From contig CAZOOR010000010.1 in the NCBI GenBank assembly GCA_964581505.1, forward strand, positions 1 to 46,268: a stretch of DNA of 46,268 bases. The letters run 5' to 3'. Origin of the DNA: CAZOOR01 sp964581505. GTDB lineage: Bacteria; Bacteroidota; Ignavibacteria; Kapaibacteriales; UBA2268. Shown here one piece after another: positions 41,181-46,268 of this stretch (its first letter is position 1; each line of letters begins with the position of its first letter). Under the pieces are notes generated by a model that was given only the letters and a program-made list of their open reading frames with translations, had not been told where the DNA came from and did no database searches. The position numbers and the translations under genes were made by a program.

Positions 41181-42035
41181 ATGGCACAAATAACACCAAA
41201 AATGGTCAAGGAGCTTAGAGATAAAACAGGAGCCGGTATGGGCGACTGCAAAAAAGCTCTGACCGAAACTGATGGCGATATGACCGCCGCTATTGACTAT
41301 TTGAGAAAGAAAGGCGCCGCTTCGGCTTCGAAACGTGCTGATAGAGACGCAAACGAAGGTGCAATCGGTACAATGACCAGCGACGACCATAAAACAGGCG
41401 TACTGGTTGCCGTTACTTCCGAAACGGATTTCGTTTCGCGTAACGAAGGTTTTCAGTCTTTCGTCAAAGAAGCAACGACTACATTTCTAAACAGCGATGC
41501 AGATTCCATTGAAACACTATTGGCTTTGAAAGTCGGTAACGATAATGTTCAGGATTTATTCAATGAATTGCTTGCTAAGTTCAGCGAAAGAATTGAAATC
41601 AAATTAGCTGATAAAATTAGAACAGACGGCTATCTCTCCGCTTATGTTCATGCCGGAAATAAACTCTCGGTTATGGTCGAAATCTCGGCACCCGAACCTA
41701 ACGAAACCGCCGCTTCTTTGGTTAGAGATATTGCTATGCAGATTGCCGCAATGAATCCGCTTTATATCAGCAGAGATGATGTGGACAAAGAAGTAGTTGA
41801 TAAAGAAGTTGAGATTTACAAGGAAATGGCTGTTAAGGAAGGCAAGCCTGCCGATATAGCCGAAAGAATTGCAACAGGTAAATTGGAAAAATTCTTCCAA
41901 GATAATTGCCTACTCGAACAATCTTTTGTAAAAGATTCCTCAAAAGTAGTCAAAGACGTTGTCGCCGAAATTTCTAAAGAAATGGGACAAGACGTTTCGA
42001 TTAAATCATTCAGACGAATCTATCTCGGCGAATAA
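41181..42035 (+). CDS. tsf: Elongation factor Ts
   Basis: A 284-residue guanine nucleotide exchange factor for EF-Tu. The N-terminal UBA-like domain has LRDKTGAGMGDCKKAL; the core has the conserved ETDFVSRNEGF and DIAMQIAAMNPLYISRDDV; the C-terminal part GKLEKFFQDNCLLEQSFVKD is typical. Length and domain order match the family. It is last in the ribosomal run and is followed 20 bp later by a strong terminator. Confidence 0.98.
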   Translation: MAQITPKMVKELRDKTGAGMGDCKKALTETDGDMTAAIDYLRKKGAASASKRADRDANEGAIGTMTSDDHKTGVLVAVTSETDFVSRNEGFQSFVKEATTTFLNSDADSIETLLALKVGNDNVQDLFNELLAKFSERIEIKLADKIRTDGYLSAYVHAGNKLSVMVEISAPEPNETAASLVRDIAMQIAAMNPLYISRDDVDKEVVDKEVEIYKEMAVKEGKPADIAERIATGKLEKFFQDNCLLEQSFVKDSSKVVKDVVAEISKEMGQDVSIKSFRRIYLGE

Positions 42036-42055
42036 TCCAAGCCATTTGATTATAA

Positions 42056-42085
42056 AAAAAATCCCCTCTTTGCAGGGGATTTTTT
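42056..42085 (+). terminator. Terminator of rpsB-tsf
   Basis: AAAAAATCCCCT (42056-42067) pairs with AGGGGATTTTTT (42074-42085), a 12-bp perfect stem with loop CTTTGC, ending in a T-run. Confidence 0.92.
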
Positions 42086-42213
42086 CATTAATATCTACAA
42101 TGAAAAATATTGAATAGTGATATTCGACTTATTATATTGAATTAGTGATTTGCCGGAATAGATAAGGCACTAAATTTATAACTCTTTACACTCATACGAT
42201 AACATAAATAATA

Positions 42214-43980
42214 ATGGAAAAAAGTCATAAAAAACTAAATCAACTCTCAGCAACAGCAATATGCGGAAATGACATTAGCTCGTCTGTTTTGTACGTATCC
42301 GCTTTGGCAATTGCATTTGCCGGACAATATGCTTGGGTAACATTACTCATCGTTTCTTTTGTATTATTTTTATTCCGAAAAATATATGGCGAAGTAGTCG
42401 GTGCATTACCTTTGAATGGTGGTGCATACAATGCCTTGCTGAATACGACCAGCAAATCAACAGCCTCATTTGCCGCTACGCTAACAATATTATCTTATAT
42501 GGCAACAGCGGTTATTTCTGCCAATGAAGCCATTCACTATTTGCATCATATTATTTCGGCAATGCCCATAATACCGGTAACGATATTGCTTCTTGCTATT
42601 TTTGCACTATTGGCTATTGGTGGTATTTCCGAATCCGCAAAAGTTGCTATTGGGATATTTATTTTTCATTTGAGTTCATTACTGATATTGTCAGGCTTTA
42701 TTATTTACTATTTATTGCAAACAGGTGTATCCACGTTTATTGCAAATTGGCATCTGCCACTATCGGGGAACGGCTCAATTATTAATGCTATATTCTTGGG
42801 TTTTGCCGCTTCTATGTTAGGTGTTTCCGGTTTTGAGAGTTCTGCGAATTTTGTTGAAGAACAAGAAAAAGGCGTATTCCCGAAGACCTTAAAAAATATG
42901 TGGGCAATCGTTAGTATTATCAATCCACTAATGGCGGTTTTTGCATTGGCATTATTTGCTATTCCGCTCTTACAGAGTAACGAATATCAAAATACTTTAC
43001 TAATTGAGATGGGTAAACACGTTGGCGGTGAAGGCGTTGCCTTCCTAATTGCTATTGATGCCTTTTTAGTACTTAGCGGTGCTGTACTCACGAGCTTTGT
43101 CGGTGTAACCGGATTACTCGAAAGAATGACACTGGATAGAATTATGCCTCCGTTTTTTCTTAAAAAGAATAAAAGGGGAAGCTCGTACAGAATTATTATA
43201 ATGTTTTTCCTGCTTTCCGTTTCTGTTTTATTGATAACAAACGGTAATGTAAAACTACTTGCAGGAGTTTATACAATTTCATTTCTATCAGTAATGGCTC
43301 TATTTGGAATTGGCAATATACTGCTGAAAATAAAAAGAAATAAATTGCCAAGACCCGAAAAAGCATCTTGGATTGCTGTAATAATCGCCATAAGTGCCGT
43401 GTTTATCGCACTTATCGGTAATATTGTAATGCCGGCAAAAGACGGCTTACCAAGTAACTTGACTGTCTTTTTGTACTATTTTATTCCTTCGATACTATTT
43501 ATTATTATTATGCTGAATAGGACGCTATTACTGAAATTGGTGTTAAAAACCATAGACGCAATATTTGACCCGATTCGCAGGTATATCACAAGACTTGATA
43601 ATAATATTTTGCAGACTATTGACAATATCAATGCCCAAGAATTTGTATTCTTCACCAAAGGCGACAACATTGCTACACTAAATAAAGTGATGTTATATAT
43701 TTCCAAAAATGAGCATACTAAAAAGATAAAGATTGTTAACGTCTCAAACGAAAGTAATAAAGTGCCTGAAAAATTAGCACAAGAGATTGATTTTTTAGAT
43801 AGAGAGTATCCCGAAATAGATATAGAATTTTTAATTGAAAAAGGTGTATTTACCCCCGAATTAATTAAGGAATTATCAGCAAAATGGAACATACCTATCA
43901 ATTTTATGTTTATCGGTTCTCCGAGCGACAAGTTCCCATTTAAGATTGAAGAATTAGGTGGAGTACGCTTAATAATATAA
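42214..43980 (+). CDS. APC-superfamily amino acid/polyamine permease with cytosolic C-terminal domain
   Basis: A 588-residue transporter. Residues 1-435 hold about twelve hydrophobic helices with APC signatures: the unwound helix-1 segment CGNDISSSVLY, GALPLNGGAYN, and the helix-6 GVSGFESSANFVEEQ. The last ~140 residues (from about 445) are soluble, with alternating strands and helices (EFVFFTKGD..., KIKIVNVSNES, IDIEFLIEKG, INFMFIGSPS), resembling a nucleotide-binding-fold (UspA-like) regulatory domain as in some cation-chloride-like and Bacteroidota APC transporters. The substrate is unknown. Monocistronic, between the tsf terminator and dxs. Confidence 0.85.
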   Translation: MEKSHKKLNQLSATAICGNDISSSVLYVSALAIAFAGQYAWVTLLIVSFVLFLFRKIYGEVVGALPLNGGAYNALLNTTSKSTASFAATLTILSYMATAVISANEAIHYLHHIISAMPIIPVTILLLAIFALLAIGGISESAKVAIGIFIFHLSSLLILSGFIIYYLLQTGVSTFIANWHLPLSGNGSIINAIFLGFAASMLGVSGFESSANFVEEQEKGVFPKTLKNMWAIVSIINPLMAVFALALFAIPLLQSNEYQNTLLIEMGKHVGGEGVAFLIAIDAFLVLSGAVLTSFVGVTGLLERMTLDRIMPPFFLKKNKRGSSYRIIIMFFLLSVSVLLITNGNVKLLAGVYTISFLSVMALFGIGNILLKIKRNKLPRPEKASWIAVIIAISAVFIALIGNIVMPAKDGLPSNLTVFLYYFIPSILFIIIMLNRTLLLKLVLKTIDAIFDPIRRYITRLDNNILQTIDNINAQEFVFFTKGDNIATLNKVMLYISKNEHTKKIKIVNVSNESNKVPEKLAQEIDFLDREYPEIDIEFLIEKGVFTPELIKELSAKWNIPINFMFIGSPSDKFPFKIEELGGVRLII

Positions 43981-44154
43981 TTTGTCAACTGCGGCATATA
44001 CATATAGGGACAAAGTATATCAATATCCGTCAAATAAAAATTTTTCAGACTTGGAAATAATATATACCTAATAAACCTGACAGCATCGAATAAAAAAAAT
44101 AATATATATTTTTTTCCTGTGTTTTTCGTCTAAAATTTATTAGTCAAATTAAAA

Positions 44155-46068
44155 TTGAGTAAAGTCATTAAGCAATATAAGTATTTAGATAAAATAGAAT
44201 ATCCGTCCGATTTACGGCAGTTGCCCGAATCCGCATTGCCCGAACTTTGTGATGAAGTAAGGGATTTTATGATAGAGACAATTACCAAGACAGGCGGACA
44301 TTTTGGAGCAGGTCTTGGAGTAGTCGAACTTACCGTAGCTATGCACTATGTGTTCGATACACCAAACGACAAAATCGTTTGGGACGTAGGTCATCAGGGT
44401 TATCCGCATAAAATTCTCACAGGCAGAAAAAATCAACTCCATACAATAAGGCATAAGAACGGTTTGTCGGGATTTCTGAAACGCAATGAAAGCGAATATG
44501 ATGCTTTTGGTGCCGGTCATGCCAGTACAAGTATTTCTGCGGCTCTCGGTATTGCCGCCGCACGGGATTTTAATAATGATGATTTTAAAGTTGTTGCATT
44601 AATCGGGGACGGTTCCCTAACCGGTGGGCTGGCTTTCGAAGCAATGAATAACTGTGGTGTACAGAAACGTGATATTATAGTTGTCCTCAATGATAATAAT
44701 ATTTCGATAGACCCGAATGTATCTGCAATTTCTAATTATTTTAATGAAGTATTTGCATCACCGGCAGTAAATAAATTGCGTGGTAAGGCTTGGGACTTTG
44801 CCGGTAAATTCCAAAGTATTGGCGATAGACTTCGCACAATAGGTTCACGTGTGGAAGGCGGACTGAAATCAATTATGACACCCGGTATGCTTTTCGAGGC
44901 TTTTGGCTTCAACTACTTTGGTCCGCTTAACGGACATAATATCGTAAAACTTGTCAAAATGTTTCGTCTGATTAAAAATTTGAAGGGACCGATATTACTT
45001 CATGTAATGACTGAGAAGGGCAAAGGCTATGCACCTGCCGAGCATGATTTTCGCAAGTTTCACGCTATCGGTAAAATTGACCGCGAAACAGGAAAATCAG
45101 TAACACAGCCAAGTGAGCAACCGTCTCCGGCGCCATATTATAAGGTTTTCGGAGAAGCAATGCTTGAACTTGCTCGTAAAGATGATAAAATAATCGGTGT
45201 AACGGCGGCGATGATGGACGGTACAGGCTTGGATATTCTATATCGTGAGTTTCCTTCACGAGTTATTGATGTCGGTATTGCCGAAGGACATGCGGTTACT
45301 TTTGCTTCGGGTATGGCTACGCTTGGAGTTAAGCCGGTTGTAGCTATATATTCTACATTTCTGCAAAGGGCTTATGACCATATAATTCACGATTGCGCCT
45401 TGCAGAATTTACACTGTGTCTTTACGCTTGATAGGGCGGGCGTTGTCGGCGAAGACGGTCCCACTCATCATGGCGTTATGGATTTAGCATATTTGCGGAC
45501 AATACCCAATATGAAGATAATGGCACCAAAGGACGAAACGGAATTGCGAAATTTGCTCTATTCGGCTTTATATGATTATACTGACGGGCCCTCTGCTATA
45601 CGTTACCCTCGCGGTAGAGCTTTGGGACTGGGAAAAAGCGAATTCAAGAGTATTCCTCTCGGTTCTTGGGAAAAATTAAGTAGCGGTAAAGACATTGTTG
45701 TAATTGCGGTCGGAAAGATGGTGGAAGAATCCAAAAATGCCGCTCAGATACTTGAAACTGACGGAATTTCCGCAACTATAATTAATGCACGTTTTATTAA
45801 GCCAATTGACGGAAAAATGCTGAAAGAACTATTGTCCTCATTTGAAAATATTATTACTATCGAAGAGGGACAAATAAGTGGTGGATTCGGCTCGGCTGTT
45901 CTCGAATATGCCGCCGCTAATTCTATAAATAATAGGAATATTCTGCTACATGGAATACCGGATAAATATGTTGAGCATGGTACACAAGCGGAACTCCTTA
46001 GTGATTTGAAACTTGATGCAGAAGGTATTGCCGAAACTATTAAATTGTTTTTGAATGTACAAAAATAA
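44155..46068 (+). CDS. dxs: 1-deoxy-D-xylulose-5-phosphate synthase
   Basis: A 637-residue thiamin-diphosphate enzyme condensing pyruvate and glyceraldehyde 3-phosphate, the first step of the MEP isoprenoid pathway. Signatures: WDVGHQGYPHKILTGR, GAGHASTSISAALG, the ThDP motif GDGSLTGGLAFEAMNN (from 151), the catalytic Glu377 in VGIAEGHAV, and DRAGVVGEDGPTHHG. Length matches Dxs rather than transketolase. The start is TTG at 44155: the next Met is at residue 39, inside the conserved domain. No clear Shine-Dalgarno or exact promoter was found in the 170-bp gap upstream. The product feeds the menaquinone side chain (menA at 35451). Confidence 0.95.
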   Translation: MSKVIKQYKYLDKIEYPSDLRQLPESALPELCDEVRDFMIETITKTGGHFGAGLGVVELTVAMHYVFDTPNDKIVWDVGHQGYPHKILTGRKNQLHTIRHKNGLSGFLKRNESEYDAFGAGHASTSISAALGIAAARDFNNDDFKVVALIGDGSLTGGLAFEAMNNCGVQKRDIIVVLNDNNISIDPNVSAISNYFNEVFASPAVNKLRGKAWDFAGKFQSIGDRLRTIGSRVEGGLKSIMTPGMLFEAFGFNYFGPLNGHNIVKLVKMFRLIKNLKGPILLHVMTEKGKGYAPAEHDFRKFHAIGKIDRETGKSVTQPSEQPSPAPYYKVFGEAMLELARKDDKIIGVTAAMMDGTGLDILYREFPSRVIDVGIAEGHAVTFASGMATLGVKPVVAIYSTFLQRAYDHIIHDCALQNLHCVFTLDRAGVVGEDGPTHHGVMDLAYLRTIPNMKIMAPKDETELRNLLYSALYDYTDGPSAIRYPRGRALGLGKSEFKSIPLGSWEKLSSGKDIVVIAVGKMVEESKNAAQILETDGISATIINARFIKPIDGKMLKELLSSFENIITIEEGQISGGFGSAVLEYAAANSINNRNILLHGIPDKYVEHGTQAELLSDLKLDAEGIAETIKLFLNVQK

Positions 46069-46113
46069 TATTCGGAAAAATTATTTTGAAAAATAATCGA
46101 AGAATATTTTTTT
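46067..46113 (+). terminator. Probable dxs terminator
   Basis: AATATTC (46067-46073) with GAATATT (46102-46108), and inside it ATTATTTT (46080-46087) with AAAATAAT (46090-46097), followed by a run of T. It begins within the TAA stop. All pairs are A-T rich, so stability is moderate. Confidence 0.5.
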
Positions 46114-46156
46114 AAATCGGAAAAAACACTTATTTTTGTAATCTATTTTTTAGGGA

Positions 46157-46228
46157 GATCTCGTAGCTCAGGGGTAGAGCATCTGACTTTTAATCAGAGG
46201 GCCGTAGGTTCAAATCCTACCGGGATCA
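46157..46228 (+). tRNA. tRNA-Lys (anticodon TTT)
   Basis: A full cloverleaf: acceptor GATCTCG (46157-46163) with CGGGATC (46221-46227, one G-U), D arm GCTC/GAGC (46166-46169 / 46177-46180), anticodon arm TCTGA/TCAGA with loop CTTTTAA and anticodon TTT at 46189-46191, T arm GTAGG/CCTAC with loop TTCAAAT, discriminator A at 46228. The 3' CCA is not encoded. It reads AAA and AAG codons. Confidence 0.97.
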
Positions 46229-46230
46229 CA

Positions 46231-46260
46231 AAAAAAGTTGCCTTTGCGGGCAACTTTTTT
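46231..46260 (+). terminator. Terminator after tRNA-Lys
   Basis: AAAAAAGTTGCC (46231-46242) pairs with GGCAACTTTTTT (46249-46260), followed by more T. It begins two bases after the discriminator base, so the tRNA transcript is short and monocistronic. Confidence 0.9.
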
Positions 46261-46268
46261 TTATGCTT

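Noticed and set aside
44155..46068. Annotation of the dxs gene as a third transketolase
   Set aside because: The motif GDGSLTGG, the 637-residue length and the sequence VGIAEGHAV are those of Dxs.

Overview
The window looks like a chromosomal segment of a low-GC, Gram-negative bacterium of the Bacteroidota / Chlorobiota-Ignavibacteria-Kapabacteria group. Three things point there. Several secreted proteins end in type IX secretion (T9SS) sorting domains. Several genes are preceded by the -33 TTTG / -7 TANNTTTG promoter type of Bacteroidota, three of them with an exact 20-bp spacer. An RRM-protein gene has a structured leader in the position of the Chlorobi-RRM RNA motif. No phage, integron, CRISPR array or complete insertion sequence is visible; most genes are housekeeping or secreted/envelope proteins. 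The species cannot be named from sequence alone.

Layout. 1-1704: a Fic-family AMPylase gene (cut by the window edge) with repeats around its promoter, then almost 900 bp without a gene that holds 10-bp tandem repeats and an unusual mosaic of different palindromes separated by the octamer CGGCTGTT. 1705-7207 (minus): a PAP2-like membrane protein, dnaJ-grpE, an alpha/beta-hydrolase-like protein without its nucleophile, a class V aminotransferase and a small lipoprotein. 7425-9548 (plus): a YD-repeat secreted protein and a thioredoxin-fold (TlpA-like) protein. 9550-13532: prfA and a large S9 peptidase. 13637-14880 (minus): a secreted protein and a YefM/YoeB toxin-antitoxin pair with a recognisable operator. 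15379-26934 (minus): a 1669-residue T9SS protein, ftsH, and two tandem gingipain-like (C25) T9SS proteins that lack the catalytic dyad. 27030-30238: mntP, yjbQ, a T9SS protein, and an RRM RNA-binding protein with a long structured leader. 30321-32922 (minus): a split transketolase with a lipoprotein gene between the two halves. 33133-37120: a DUF885-type metalloprotease lipoprotein, a membrane protein, a CPBP protease, menA and an outer-membrane barrel. 37206-42035 (plus): a solitary nuoD, trmH, and the ribosomal run rplM-rpsI-rpsB-tsf. 42214-46260 (plus): an APC permease, dxs and tRNA-Lys(TTT).

How the parts fit. Protein quality control is represented by dnaJ, grpE, ftsH and the CPBP protease. 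Translation is represented by prfA, rplM, rpsI, rpsB, tsf, trmH and tRNA-Lys. Isoprenoid/quinone metabolism and respiration are represented by dxs, menA and nuoD, with transketolase supplying pentose-phosphate chemistry. A large share of the remainder is exported: four clear T9SS cargo proteins, at least three lipoproteins and one barrel. Intrinsic terminators and promoters can be placed for many units, and three terminators share one stem sequence. The most interesting non-coding signals are the palindrome mosaic at 1248-1657, the interleaved helices upstream of the RRM gene at 29806-29913, and the nested stem in front of rpsB at 40114-40166.
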